64,000 bases of DNA from Azophilus sp965215035 (GTDB lineage: Bacteria; Pseudomonadota; Gammaproteobacteria; Pseudomonadales; Azotimanducaceae): positions 620,001 to 684,000 of the forward strand of contig OZ244040.1 in the NCBI GenBank assembly GCA_965215035.1. Reading direction: 5' to 3'. How positions within the stretch are numbered: position 1 is the stretch's first letter; every line of letters starts with the position of its first letter. This document shows positions 37,208 through 46,800 of this stretch, in pieces. The notes under the pieces were generated by a model. The model made no database searches. It saw only the letters and a program-made list of their open reading frames with translations, and was not told the DNA's origin. Position numbers and translations under genes: made by a program.

Positions 37208-38005
37208 ATGGCGCTCGTCGACTTTGAACTGCAAGGCCACATCGCCCTCGTCACCTTCAACCGCCCGGAGGCGCGCAACGCCATCAACGCCGAAGTCGGG
37301 GTACGGCTCGCCTGCGCCTGGCAGGAAGTGAAGGACAACGATACGGTGCGCGTCGCGGTGGTGACCGGCCGGGGCAGCGCGTTCTGCGCCGGGGCCGACC
37401 TTGGCCAGCTAATACCCCTGGTCTCCGGTGCCCGCAAGCCGCAGAACGACTGGGAAGAGCAGGTACTGGCCGAGCCAGGCATCACAGGCCGGGCCCTGTT
37501 GCGTAATTTCGACCCCGAGAAGCCGATTATCGCCGCCATCAACGGCCACGCCATCGCCGGCGGCATGGAGATCGTCCAGGGTACCGACATCCGCGTCTCA
37601 GCGCCCGGCGCGAAGTTCGGCGTGCAGGAAGTGAAGTGGGCGATCTTCCCGGCGGGCGGCTCCACCGTGCGACTGCCCGCGCAGATCCCGTTCGCCAAAG
37701 CCATGGAGTTGCTGATGACCGGCGACCTCATTACGGCCGAGGAAGCACTGAACCTGGGGTTCCTGAACCACGTTAGCGAAGACCCCATGGCCAAAGCGAT
37801 GGAGATTGCCGAAAAGATCGCCGCCAACGGGCCGCTGGCGGTGCGCGCCATCCGCCGTTCCGCCCGCGCCTGCCTCGGTGTGCCGGAACAGGAAGCGCTA
37901 AAGATCGAAAGCCAAATCTCGCGCCCCATCTTCCAGACCGAAGATGCCCGCGAAGGGCCACGCGCGTTCATGGAAAAACGCCAGCCCCAGTATCACGGCC
38001 GGTAA
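37208..38005 (+). CDS. Enoyl-CoA hydratase/isomerase (crotonase) family protein 2
   Basis: A 265-residue crotonase. VTFNRPEARNAINAEVG at the start, FCAGADLGQLIPL and INGHAIAGGMEIVQGTDIRV form the oxyanion hole, and GSTVRLPAQIPFAKAMELLM follows. The second usual active-site glutamate position appears changed in VQEVKWAIFPAGG, as in several enoyl-CoA hydratase-like groups. It acts on acyl-CoA esters in fatty acid or related breakdown. It lies 155 bases after the dihydroorotase and is followed by an inverted repeat. It differs clearly from crotonase 1. Confidence 0.86.
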   Translation: MALVDFELQGHIALVTFNRPEARNAINAEVGVRLACAWQEVKDNDTVRVAVVTGRGSAFCAGADLGQLIPLVSGARKPQNDWEEQVLAEPGITGRALLRNFDPEKPIIAAINGHAIAGGMEIVQGTDIRVSAPGAKFGVQEVKWAIFPAGGSTVRLPAQIPFAKAMELLMTGDLITAEEALNLGFLNHVSEDPMAKAMEIAEKIAANGPLAVRAIRRSARACLGVPEQEALKIESQISRPIFQTEDAREGPRAFMEKRQPQYHGR

Positions 38006-38069
38006 GGCACCGGCGAGACCGGACCAGTCACCTGTACCATAGCAGGGCAATAGGCGCCGCTGGTGGGGA

Positions 38070-38158
38070 GGTAGTGTATCAGTTTGAATTTGTGGGCCGA
38101 GCGGAGGCACGGCACACAGGGGATTCAACAGGCTCGGGATTCAAACTGATACACTACC
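38070..38158. repeat. 90-base inverted repeat, copy D (best preserved)
   Basis: The first 20 bases, GGTAGTGTATCAGTTTGAAT, are an exact mirror of the last 20, ending CTGATACACTACC. The centre GGCACGGCACACAGGGGATT matches copy C. It follows the crotonase stop by about 65 bases. Confidence 0.85.
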
Positions 38159-38499
38159 GGTGGGGCAGGTCCATTTCAAAGTCGCCTACTAGCCCTCGGC
38201 AAAGCCCTATATAGATGGTTTACGAACGTTTTTCGGAACCTATTGAATTTTCTGAAACTTTGTCTCAAGAGCGAACATTTTGGGATGGTCCTAACCGGTG
38301 GGGAATGTAGATCGTATGTCGGCCATCGGAAGCTTGAAAGTGGGAGAGATGCATCGCTTTGGCGATACTTTGTCTCTTGGCGCGGGAACCTGTTGCCACG
38401 GAATTCTCCACGGCGCAGGCTTGCATGGAAGTACCCGCTTCCCGGTGCCTCAGCGCGCCGGTCGCCGGGACGAAAGCTCCTAGGCGCGGAACACCGGTA
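38159..38499. other. Gene-free stretch, locally AT-rich
   Basis: From the repeat to the hydrolase start I see no gene. Bases 38200-38290 are noticeably richer in A and T than the surroundings, which could hold the hydrolase promoter. The open frame running into the hydrolase from 38359 has no family resemblance before the GTG at 38500. Confidence 0.4.
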
Positions 38500-39393
38500 G
38501 TGAAGAGCCTGGCAGAAGCGGTGCGCCGCCGCTGGCGCATCGCCGATGCCGCCGGGACGCGCAACGGCCTGGGTATCAGCGGCTTGGACTGGGGTGGCGA
38601 TGGGCCAATCGCCCTAATGCACCATGCCAACGGTTTCTGCGCCGCCACATTGGCACCGCTCGCACAGTTGTTGAAGCCCCATTACCGGGTGATCGCCATA
38701 GACGCCCGCGGCCACGGCGACTCGGACAAGCCCCTGTTGCCGGAGGGGGTGCAATGGGAACGATTCGCCGACGATACCGCAGCCGTTGCGCTACAGATTC
38801 TGGATGAGACCGGCCACGAGCGGATCGAGTACGGTATAGGCAGTTCCTTTGGGGGCATCGCCGCAGCCATCGCCGAGGCGCGTCATCCCGGAACCTTCGC
38901 CCGCATCGCCATGCTCGACCCGCCCCTGCGCCCGAGCGACGAGTGGTTGGCGAACAGGCCGGCCGACAGCGGATTGGCCGCCCAGGCGCGCAAACGCCGG
39001 GAGATTTGGCCATCGCGGGAGACTGTGCGCGAAGCCTGGAAAGATAAGCCGGCGTTCGCCTCCTGGATACCGGAAGCATTCGATATCTACCTAAACGAAG
39101 GCTTCAAGGAGCTACCCGACGGCAACGTGGCGTTGAAGTGCCCACCCAGCGTCGAGGCTGGCGTATTCGAAGCGACGGTTACGGACACCAACATCTACGA
39201 TGCCGTGACCACCGTCGCCTGTCCGGCGCTCTTGGTGCACGCCGCAAAGGGCAACTTCCCGCCCGAGCTTCACCAACGGTTTGCCGGCCGGTTTCAAAAC
39301 GGCACCTACCAGGTAGCGGACGCCGGACATCTAATGCCCCTGGAATCACCGGCGCTGTGCGTCGAACTGTTGCTGGAATTCGCCGGTCACTAG
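38500..39393 (+). CDS. Alpha/beta-hydrolase fold protein
   Basis: About 297 residues. Order of motifs: MHHANGFCAATLAPLAQLL (oxyanion region), VIAIDARGHGDSDKPLLP, GIGSSFGGIAAAIAEARHP with the nucleophile elbow GSSFGG, and near the end DAGHLMPLESP with the catalytic histidine. It hydrolyses an ester, thioester or similar bond; the substrate is not predictable. The start is uncertain: GTG at 38500 begins just before protein-like sequence, while an ATG at 38425 is in frame upstream. No ribosome site is clear for either. Confidence 0.8.
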   Translation: MKSLAEAVRRRWRIADAAGTRNGLGISGLDWGGDGPIALMHHANGFCAATLAPLAQLLKPHYRVIAIDARGHGDSDKPLLPEGVQWERFADDTAAVALQILDETGHERIEYGIGSSFGGIAAAIAEARHPGTFARIAMLDPPLRPSDEWLANRPADSGLAAQARKRREIWPSRETVREAWKDKPAFASWIPEAFDIYLNEGFKELPDGNVALKCPPSVEAGVFEATVTDTNIYDAVTTVACPALLVHAAKGNFPPELHQRFAGRFQNGTYQVADAGHLMPLESPALCVELLLEFAGH

Positions 39394-39734
39394 CCGCCGG
39401 CCGACGAAAAGCTGGCCTTATGGAACCGAGGAACTCCCGCTAACGCAGCCCGCACTACAACGGCACGGAATTTCCCGCATACCGCAACCACTTCCGACCC
39501 GAGCCGGTCGCCCCGTGGCAGCGAGGCAAGGGCGCATCCGGCCAATCCGCGCTCTCCGCTGCCATACTTACTCGCGGGCACCCCTCGGAATCATGGGCAT
39601 GGCCGGATCATGCCATCGCCACCGGCATCGTGGAGGGGCCCGCAAGGCCCTCGTCGGCCGCCGCCTCAGGTGTGGGCGGCCGGGGCGGGGCGAAGCCGAG
39701 TGCGATCATCCCGGCCCTCCGTGGATGGTTCCCG
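39394..39734. other. Gene-free stretch between converging genes
   Basis: About 340 bases between the hydrolase and the nucleoside hydrolase, which converge. I see no coding resemblance and no clear terminator hairpin with a T-run; several short GC-rich palindromes exist around 39640-39700. Confidence 0.45.
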
Positions 39735-40649
39735 TTAGCCGAGCACCGCTTCGTATAGGGTGTCGAGCGCTGCGTCAGCATCGATCCGGTAGGCGACCTC
39801 GGCGTTCGGCGGGTCCCGCCGCCGCAGGGTGCGTTCATCGACCACCGTCATGCCCCGGGTGAACTGGCCGGAAAGCTCGACATCCACGGCCCTTGGTTCA
39901 AAGCGAAGCAGGTGCGGATGCGTCAGCGCCAGCACGGCGCAGGGGTCGTGAAGTGCGGCGCGGCGCTCGCCGACGAGCACTTCCATGCGGTCGTGCATGA
40001 AGGTGAACAGCCGAGCCACCAGTTCCGGTAAGGGGCCTCGGCCCGCCAACCGGGCAACTAGGCCGTCATCGGACTGGATTTGGCTGGTCAGGTTCAATCC
40101 GCACATCTTTAGCGTGGCACCGGCACGGAAAACCACGGCTGCCGCCTCTGGATCGGCCCAAACATTGAATTCCGCCACGCGGGTGACATTACCGGCGGTC
40201 GCGCTGCCGCCCATCAACGAAATTCCGGCGACCCGGCCAGCGAACCCGGGGTCCCGGTCGATGGCAAGGGCGAGGTTGGTGACCGGACCAGTGGCGACCA
40301 CCCATAGGTCGTCGACTCGCCTCGACATCTTCAGCAGGAAGCCCACCGCGTCGGTACTCGCCAGCGATGTTGAAGGGTCGGGCAAACGCGCCCCGCCAAG
40401 GCCGGTTGCGCCGTGCACATAAGCTGCGTGTAGCGGTTTGCCGGACAGCGGCGCGGCGGCGCCACTGTGCACGGGCGTCGACCAGCCGGCGAACTCCGTC
40501 AAGGCCAGCGCATTGCGCGAGGTATCCGCAAGCGGCGCATTGCCGCTGACGGTGGTGATTCCCAGCACGTTGGCGTACCGGTGCGCCACCATGAGGGCAA
40601 CGGCATCGTCGTGGCCCGGGTCACAATCGATGACGACGTTTAGCGGCAT
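39735..40649 (-). CDS. Inosine-uridine-type nucleoside hydrolase
   Basis: A 304-residue protein of the nucleoside hydrolase family. The calcium-binding signature is DCDPGHDDAVALMVA right at the N-terminus. GNAPLADTSRNALAL and VATGPVTNLALA follow, then ISLMGGSATAGNVTRVAEFN and HDPCAVLAL with the second metal aspartate. It cleaves the N-glycosidic bond of ribonucleosides to base and ribose for salvage. It is divergent from the site-2 protease gene, 32 bases apart, so any promoters must be compact or overlap the genes. Preferred base (pyrimidine or purine) cannot be told. Confidence 0.9.
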   Translation of the reverse strand: MPLNVVIDCDPGHDDAVALMVAHRYANVLGITTVSGNAPLADTSRNALALTEFAGWSTPVHSGAAAPLSGKPLHAAYVHGATGLGGARLPDPSTSLASTDAVGFLLKMSRRVDDLWVVATGPVTNLALAIDRDPGFAGRVAGISLMGGSATAGNVTRVAEFNVWADPEAAAVVFRAGATLKMCGLNLTSQIQSDDGLVARLAGRGPLPELVARLFTFMHDRMEVLVGERRAALHDPCAVLALTHPHLLRFEPRAVDVELSGQFTRGMTVVDERTLRRRDPPNAEVAYRIDADAALDTLYEAVLG

Positions 40650-40681
40650 GCCTCACAAACTCCCGGTGCGCATCGCTCGCA

Positions 40682-41377
40682 ATGCGGGCGGGCATGCTAC
40701 ACAATCTGCCACTGCACCAGCCACTTTCGGAACGACTCGGGCAGATGATCGGCTTGTTGCAAAGCGGCCAGTACGCGGTTTTCGCCCTGCTGATCATCGC
40801 CCTGGTGATTTCGCTGTCCTTTCACGAATTCGGCCACGCCCTGGTCGCCAAGTGGCACGGCGACGATACCGCCCAGCGTGCCGGCAGAATGACGATCAAT
40901 CCGCTGGCCCATATCGACCCGGTGGGCTTGCTCATGGTGGTGCTGGTGGGGTTCGGCTACGCCAAGCCGGTGCCCACAGACCCCCGCAACTTCCGCTCGG
41001 CCACGTCCGACCTATGGGTGGCGGCGGCGGGCCCGTTCATGAACTTTCTACTCGCCCTGGTCACCTGGAACCTTTACCTGTTGCTGCGCATGGGCGGTTG
41101 GGACAACCCGGCGGGGGAACTCTTCTTCGCGCTGCTCGCCCAGATCAACCTGCTACTGATGGTGTTCAACCTCATACCGCTCGGGCCACTGGACGGCCAC
41201 TACATACTGCCGCACTTCCTGCCCGCCCACCTGGCCCGTCGCTACCGGTCGCTCAACGCGCGCTATGGCACCGGTATCTTCCTGGCGCTGATTGTGCTTG
41301 GCGTGGTCGGGCTGCCGATCTTCCGCTACCTGGCGGAATTCTCCCTCATGCTGTTGCACTGGATTACCCTGGTTTAG
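40682..41377 (+). CDS. Site-2 protease family (M50) membrane metalloprotease
   Basis: About 231 residues, nearly all membrane-embedded. The zinc site is SFHEFGHALVAKWHGD (HExxH). The second motif is NLIPLGPLDGHYILP, the counterpart of the usual NPxPxLDG. It belongs to the short rhomboid-like M50B group of site-2 proteases without a PDZ domain. Such enzymes cut membrane-spanning regulators, but the targets of this short group are unknown. Start at 40682 (ATG) or 40694 (ATG); neither has a strong ribosome site. Confidence 0.85.
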   Translation: MRAGMLHNLPLHQPLSERLGQMIGLLQSGQYAVFALLIIALVISLSFHEFGHALVAKWHGDDTAQRAGRMTINPLAHIDPVGLLMVVLVGFGYAKPVPTDPRNFRSATSDLWVAAAGPFMNFLLALVTWNLYLLLRMGGWDNPAGELFFALLAQINLLLMVFNLIPLGPLDGHYILPHFLPAHLARRYRSLNARYGTGIFLALIVLGVVGLPIFRYLAEFSLMLLHWITLV

Positions 41378-41564
41378 GGAGCTACCGGCAACCCTAATCA
41401 AACTTGACTTCGACGCCAGCAACTCCCGCTGAGCTCGATGTGTCCATGAAATCGCCACAATTGGAAAGCCAAATCCACTGAATCCCCCAGCCGCGAATTT
41501 GGGCATTGGGGCGTTAGCGGCTCTGTCTAGCACGAACTCAAACTGTGTTGAAGTCGATGTGCTC

Positions 41565-41684
41565 TCACACCGCATGGGTAGTATGCCAAGCCAACACGGG
41601 TGGCACCGCGTTTCCGATTTGCCGTTCCGCGGCTCGCATTGCACTCGCAAACGCGAACTCGTCGGGGTGCCCCGCACCAAAGTG
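41565..41684 (-). pseudogene. C-terminal remnant of a DNA cytosine-5 methyltransferase
   Basis: About 39 codons before a stop at 41565 read FAFASAMRAAERQIGNAVPP and then VLAWHTTHAV. The QIGNAVPP motif is the conserved last motif (motif X region) of C5-cytosine DNA methyltransferases, and HPDEF before it corresponds to the QxFPDxF stretch. No catalytic domain is present upstream. It suggests a lost restriction-modification gene in the 426-base gap before the glutathione transferase; I see no gene in the rest of that gap. Confidence 0.6.
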
Positions 41685-41803
41685 AATACCGGTGGCTGGC
41701 GTGACGCGCACGCCTAGCGTGACCAGTGTAGCCGCTCTATGTGTTATAAACCCTAGTCGGCAAGCGGAATTCACCAATCAGGTCACAAGCGGAGAACAAT
41801 GCA

Positions 41804-42412
41804 ATGCTCAAGCTGCACTTTGCACCGAACAGCCGGGCCGGACGTATCGTCTGGCTGCTCGAAGAACTGAACCTGCCCTACGACCTCAACCGCATGGAGT
41901 TCCACCCGAAAGACCTGAAGTCGGCGGAACACCGCGCCAGACATCCCCTTGGGCGGGTACCGGTGCTCGACGATGGCAACATCCGCATCTTCGAATCGGG
42001 CGCCATCGTGGAATACGTGCTGGCCCGCTACGGCAATGGCGCCCTGAGGCCAAAGGTCGAGGATCCGGAATTCCCGGTCTACCTACAGTGGTTCCACTAC
42101 TGTGAAGGCATGGTTATGCCGCCCATCAACACCATCGTCGTGCACACCGTGCTGCTGCCCCCCGAGCGGCGCGACGAGGTGGTGCTCGGCCAGGCGCGAC
42201 GGCTGGTCGGCAAGGCACTGCCGCCCGTCGACCAGGCCCTAGAGGGGAAGGATTACCTGACCGGCGATCTAAGTGGCGCCGATATCATGCTCGGCCACGC
42301 CTGCTTCATGTGCGGCCGTCTCGGCCTCATCGGCGACGATATGCCCAACCTGCGCGCCTATGTAGACCGGGTCGCGGCACGGCCGGCGTTCCAAAAAGCC
42401 ATGGCCACATAG
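41804..42412 (+). CDS. Glutathione S-transferase family protein
   Basis: A 202-residue cytosolic-type GST. The N-terminal thioredoxin-like domain reads MLKLHFAPNSRAGRIVWLLE, with HPLGRVPVLDDGN (the cis-proline) and IFESGAIVEYVL for glutathione binding. The all-helical second domain follows, with DYLTGDLSGADIMLGH as the N-capping box. It conjugates glutathione to electrophiles or isomerises intermediates. The ATG has GGAGAA upstream. It stands alone, with tRNA-Arg directly downstream. Confidence 0.88.
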   Translation: MLKLHFAPNSRAGRIVWLLEELNLPYDLNRMEFHPKDLKSAEHRARHPLGRVPVLDDGNIRIFESGAIVEYVLARYGNGALRPKVEDPEFPVYLQWFHYCEGMVMPPINTIVVHTVLLPPERRDEVVLGQARRLVGKALPPVDQALEGKDYLTGDLSGADIMLGHACFMCGRLGLIGDDMPNLRAYVDRVAARPAFQKAMAT

Positions 42413-42451
42413 CCGAGCATCGGTATTTCCTGCTAAGGTCGCCGTACCTAG

Positions 42452-42528
42452 GCGCCCGTAGCTCAGTTGGATAGAGCGTTGGCCTCCGAAGCCAAAGGCC
42501 GTGCGTTCGAGTCGCACCGGGCGCGCCA
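42452..42528 (+). tRNA. tRNA-Arg (anticodon CCG)
   Basis: 77 bases fold as a cloverleaf. The acceptor stem GCGCCCG pairs with CGGGCGC, the D-arm contains TAGCTCAGTTGGATAGAGC, and the anticodon stem TTGGC/GCCAA holds the loop CTCCGAA with anticodon CCG. The T-arm is GTGCG-TTCGAGT-CGCAC, and CCA is encoded at the 3' end. It reads CGG arginine codons, which suits a GC-rich genome. Confidence 0.95.
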
Positions 42529-42529
42529 T

Positions 42530-43861
42530 CTACGCCGTTGCAACCGGCCTCGACGGGGCCTTTTCCTCCGGTAGCCGCAACAGGGCCAGCGCCGCCAGCG
42601 AAACGACAAAACCGCCGATCAGCACGGCGAAGGCCGGCAGATAGCTGCCGGTCATCTCGTAGACATAGGTTGTAAACGGCATCCCGGCAAGTATGAAGGG
42701 GGTGGTGAGAGGGCTCATGATGCCAATGATCCGGGCAAACGCCGCCCGGCCGAATACGGCACCGAGCAGCACCGACCACAGCGGCATCACCGCGCCGTAG
42801 CCCAGGCCAAAGATGAACAACGCGATAACCAGCCCGGTTTGGCTCACCACGCCCATAACCAGCGCGAGGCCGACGATCTGACAGCCGAGGGAAACCGCCA
42901 CCGCCAACCGCTTGTTCATGTGGTCCGCCATGACGCCGAAGAGCGGTTTGGCGATAGCGGCCATGAACGTGAGGACCGCCATCACCGAGGCCGCCTGCAA
43001 CGGCGACAGGCCGATATCCGTCATATGCGAAGGCAGTACCAGCAATACGCCGCCAATGCCGAAGAAACTCGGGCCCATGATGACAATGAGATGCCAGACA
43101 CGGCGGTCACGCACCGCCCGGGACATGCTCCAGTAGGAAACGCTAGCGTCCCCTTCCGGTGGTTCCGGTGGTTCCGGCCTTTCCTGCTCGGCCCCGGGCA
43201 CTGCGTTGTCCGGCAACAAGCCCCGGTCTTCCGGCCGTTTTATTGCAAAGCACCAGATGAGGGGAACCAGTATTGCGAATGCGGCCACGCCAAACGATGA
43301 AACCGCCATGCGCCAGCCATATTCGAGCACCAGCCAGGAAGTCAGTGGAATGACCAGAGTGCCGGACACCGAGATACCAAACCCGGCGATGCCGAATGCG
43401 GTGCCCCGCCGCCGATCAAACCAGTTGGCCAGCAAGGTGTTGTTCGGAATTGGCCCCGCCAACGCCATGGCCAGGCCCAGCAGGGCACCGAAGGCAACAT
43501 ACAACTGCCAGACGCCGCGCGCCTGCCCCATGGCCAGAAAGCCAATCAGCAGCAAACCGGCACCGGCCAGCATTACCCCCCGGACCGACCGCTCCGCAAC
43601 CAGCTTGCCGACCCAGGGGCCGGCCAACGCGACAATCGCAGATTGTAGCGAGAGGGCGAGCGATATCTGGAATCGATCCGCATCAAGCGCTTCCGAGAGA
43701 GGTTTCAGCAGAACGCCGAAGGAGTAAAACAGGGTGCCAATGGTCAGGAACTGCGCGACGAAGGCAAACCCCACGATCGCCCAACCGAAGAAAGGCCGTC
43801 GCAGCCGGCGCGCCTTCGCGGGGGGAGTGGCTATTGATCGCGATAGCGGTGGGGTGTCCAT
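42530..43861 (-). CDS. MFS transporter, monocarboxylate/oxalate-formate type
   Basis: About 443 residues with twelve membrane segments. The first half has FFGWAIVGFAFVAQFLTIG and SFGVLLKPLSEALDADRFQ, typical of the monocarboxylate/OFA branch. The central loop is acidic and proline-rich (RPEPPEPPEGDAS). The second half has AASVMAVLTFMAAIAKPLFG. It exports or imports small organic acids. Its stop lies one base from the tRNA-Arg 3' end on the other strand, and its 5' end overlaps the stop of the long fusion gene by about 30 bases. ATG codons exist at 43861 and 43870; GAGGAG lies 11 bases before the former. Confidence 0.85.
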   Translation of the reverse strand: MDTPPLSRSIATPPAKARRLRRPFFGWAIVGFAFVAQFLTIGTLFYSFGVLLKPLSEALDADRFQISLALSLQSAIVALAGPWVGKLVAERSVRGVMLAGAGLLLIGFLAMGQARGVWQLYVAFGALLGLAMALAGPIPNNTLLANWFDRRRGTAFGIAGFGISVSGTLVIPLTSWLVLEYGWRMAVSSFGVAAFAILVPLIWCFAIKRPEDRGLLPDNAVPGAEQERPEPPEPPEGDASVSYWSMSRAVRDRRVWHLIVIMGPSFFGIGGVLLVLPSHMTDIGLSPLQAASVMAVLTFMAAIAKPLFGVMADHMNKRLAVAVSLGCQIVGLALVMGVVSQTGLVIALFIFGLGYGAVMPLWSVLLGAVFGRAAFARIIGIMSPLTTPFILAGMPFTTYVYEMTGSYLPAFAVLIGGFVVSLAALALLRLPEEKAPSRPVATA

Positions 43862-46800
43862 TCGCCCCATTTCTCCTCGTAGAGTGCCTTGTTGCGGTCG
43901 AAGAGCGCCTGCCGGCGCTCGCGATCAAGCAGATCGAAAGAGGCGGACAGATGATGATGCACGAATACATCCTCCGCAATCGTGATTCTGTAACCCGCCT
44001 CGGCGACTCGCCGACAGTAGTCGTCGTCCTCAAAAAAGCCGAGGCCGAAGCGCTCATCAAGCCCCCCCACCGTCTCGAAAACCACGCGCGGCATAGCAGT
44101 GCAGAAGAAGCCCACCACGTTAACGTCAAGCTCCTCCCGGGCATGGCATGACGTGTACGCATAGGCGGCTTGCTGCATCTCGGCCATGTCCTTGTAATGG
44201 ATATCGATCTTCGCCTCGTTGCCGATGTTATTGGTCACCGTTCCGACCAGACCGAGATTGGGGTCTTGGCGTAGGTGACGCACCAGGTCCAGCAGCCAAC
44301 CCCGCGTGACGTAGGTGTCGTTGTTCAACACCACCAGGTATTCACCCGCCGCCGCTTCCAGGCCTCGGTTGTTGCCCGCCGCGAAGCCGAGGTTTTCGTC
44401 ATTTTGTATGAGCTTAGCGTGAGCATTGCGTATCGAGTAGTCGGCGAGAAATTCGCAGCTCCCATCCGTGGAAGCGTTGTCGACCAATACCAGTTCCCAA
44501 TCGGGGTAGCGGGTGTTGGCTTCCAAACTGTGCAGGCAAGCCTTGGTGAAGCTGAGATTATTGTAGGTAAGAACAATTACCGACACCTTGGGAAACGCGC
44601 TGCCAATCGCCTTTTGCAATCGGTCGGCACGGTCCTTCCAATCATGTGCGGCGGCCCATTGGCGGCGTCGGGCCGCAAGCGCACTATCGTCGCGCTCCGC
44701 CATCGCGGCCTCAAGCAACTGCATAAACCCCTCCCCGGTGTCGGCCACATGGGCTACCTCGCCCATCAGCCTAACCTCCGGTAGGCCGGTGGCCACAACC
44801 GGCTTGCCGGCGGCCAAGTATTCGTAAATCTTCACCGGGCTCGTGCATTGCGTCAGCTTCGTCAATTTGAAAGGAATCATGGCCACATCGAAGCTATGTA
44901 CCCAAGCCGCGGCCCGGTCGTAGGAAACCTCACCGATCAGCTTCACGTTGGCCAGCTTCTCGGCACGGGAAACATCACAGAAGTCCGTACTGCCCACCAG
45001 CACAAAGTCCCAATCCGGGAAGCGGCGCGCTGCCGCGGCTACCAAGTCGATATCGAACCAGTCGGCAATAGCACCCAAGTAACCCGCAACCAAGCGCTCG
45101 GACGGGTAGGCAGGGGACTCGGCGGTTTTGCCGAAGTAGGCGATCTCGCCGGCATTGCGGATCAACACGTTTTCCGCCGTCTGCCCGACAATCTGCGACA
45201 ATCCGGCAGAGGAGGTGATCACCAGATCGGCCTGTTTCAGCAAGAGAGGCTCTTCTTCGATCAGCTTGGGGCTATTGGTGGAAAAGCCTCCGTGGTAGTC
45301 CATACAGTCGTAGACCATCAGGCAACCGGGAATCGCTTCCACTAGAGACCGCCAGAAAGGTAGATCGACGATCGCGACCAAATTGCCTAGGCGCCCCTTC
45401 TCAACCAGGCGGCCGATAGCCACCGACAGCAGTTCCCGCTGCCGATCTGTCAGCAGATCTTTGTAAATGCTTGGATGGTTGCCCGGCAAACCGAGCTTGA
45501 CGAGCACCACGTTGGTCGCCGGCGACTGCTGAATGCTGAAGCTTGGCGCATCGGTAGGTTCGAAAGTCGTGGAGAGGTAACACACCCGGTGTCCGCTCGC
45601 CCCAAGCTGCTTCGCCAGTTGCTGCGGGCGCTGAAACCTGAAATGCCAATCGATAACCGGGCATACCAGGATGTCGTAGCATCCGGGCGACCGGTCAAAG
45701 TCTCCAAATACGCCGATGTCGTTTTCCACCTGGCCAGCTTCGGCGACGCCGCCGATGGTAACTGTCGTCGCCATGGATGTCGGCAGCAGCTTTCGTTTCA
45801 GGCGCCTCAATCGCTGCTCAACGGGCGCGGGCAGGCGCTGAACTGTCCTGGCTCCGAAGCGATACGTCCGGCGCAGCAACGGCTTTAACACAGAGTACCG
45901 TTCCTTGTTGAGCAATTCGTTGGCAAACGCAAGGTCCGCCCGCGAGCGTTCCAAACCCGACTCGACGGTCAGCAATTGCGACTGAACCTGCTCGATACGG
46001 CGGCCAACTTCGGCAAACTGCTCCCGATGCTGCGACGCAAGGGCCTCATGCCGCTTTTGCTGCGATTCCGACAGCATCGTCTCCGCCTCCCCGACACGGC
46101 GGCCCACCTCCGCAAACTGACCCCGCAGCGTCTCCGCCATCTGCTCCCGCAGCCCCGACGCAAGGGCCTCATGCCGCTTTTGCTGCGATTCCGACAGCAT
46201 CGTCTCCGCCTCCCCGACACGGCGGCCCACCTCCGCAAACTGACCCCGCAGCGTCTCCGCCATCTGCTCCCGCAGCCCCGACGCAAGGGCCTCATGCCGC
46301 TTTTGCTGCGATTCCGACAGCATCGTCTCCGCCTCCCCGACACGGCGGCCCACCTCCGCAAACTGACCCCGCAGCGTCTCCGCCACCTGCTCCCGCAGCT
46401 TCGTCGCATGGTCGGACTGCGAACGACGCTGTTCCTCACGCAAACGGTTCTCTATCTCCCGCAAGCTGCTAGCGGCAACCGTGGTAATGTCGACACGCGG
46501 TGCCACATCCGCAAACGTGGCCGCCTCCTGGCAAACATCCCGCCACCGTGCCTGGAAATCCGGGTCTGTCAGGCGGGCCGAGTCACAGGCCACAGGTTCC
46601 AATATCCGGTACGCTCGAGCTGCCACTAGGCCCAATCCGGTGCTAGCTGTCGATTCGCCGTCGTGCCCAAAATGCCGGAGACCCGGGTCGAGAAACCGGT
46701 CGGCAAACCCCGCAATGGCGGGTTCGTCTTCCACCTCCAGCGTCAAGGCACCGGCCATGCGTTGCAACTCAACGCGCGGCTGACGGAGCATCCGGTCATA

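Noticed and set aside
42452..42528. tRNA-Arg as an integration site for an island
   Set aside because: No integrase gene and no repeat of the tRNA 3' end were seen nearby; the MFS gene ends directly beside it.
46045..46413. CRISPR array
   Set aside because: The units are contiguous 123-base in-frame coding repeats without spacers. No CRISPR-like short repeat and spacer pattern or cas gene was seen anywhere in the window.
45976..46629. Plus-strand repetitive frame opposite the coiled coil
   Set aside because: It is the antisense reading of the 123-base repeats in the fusion gene.
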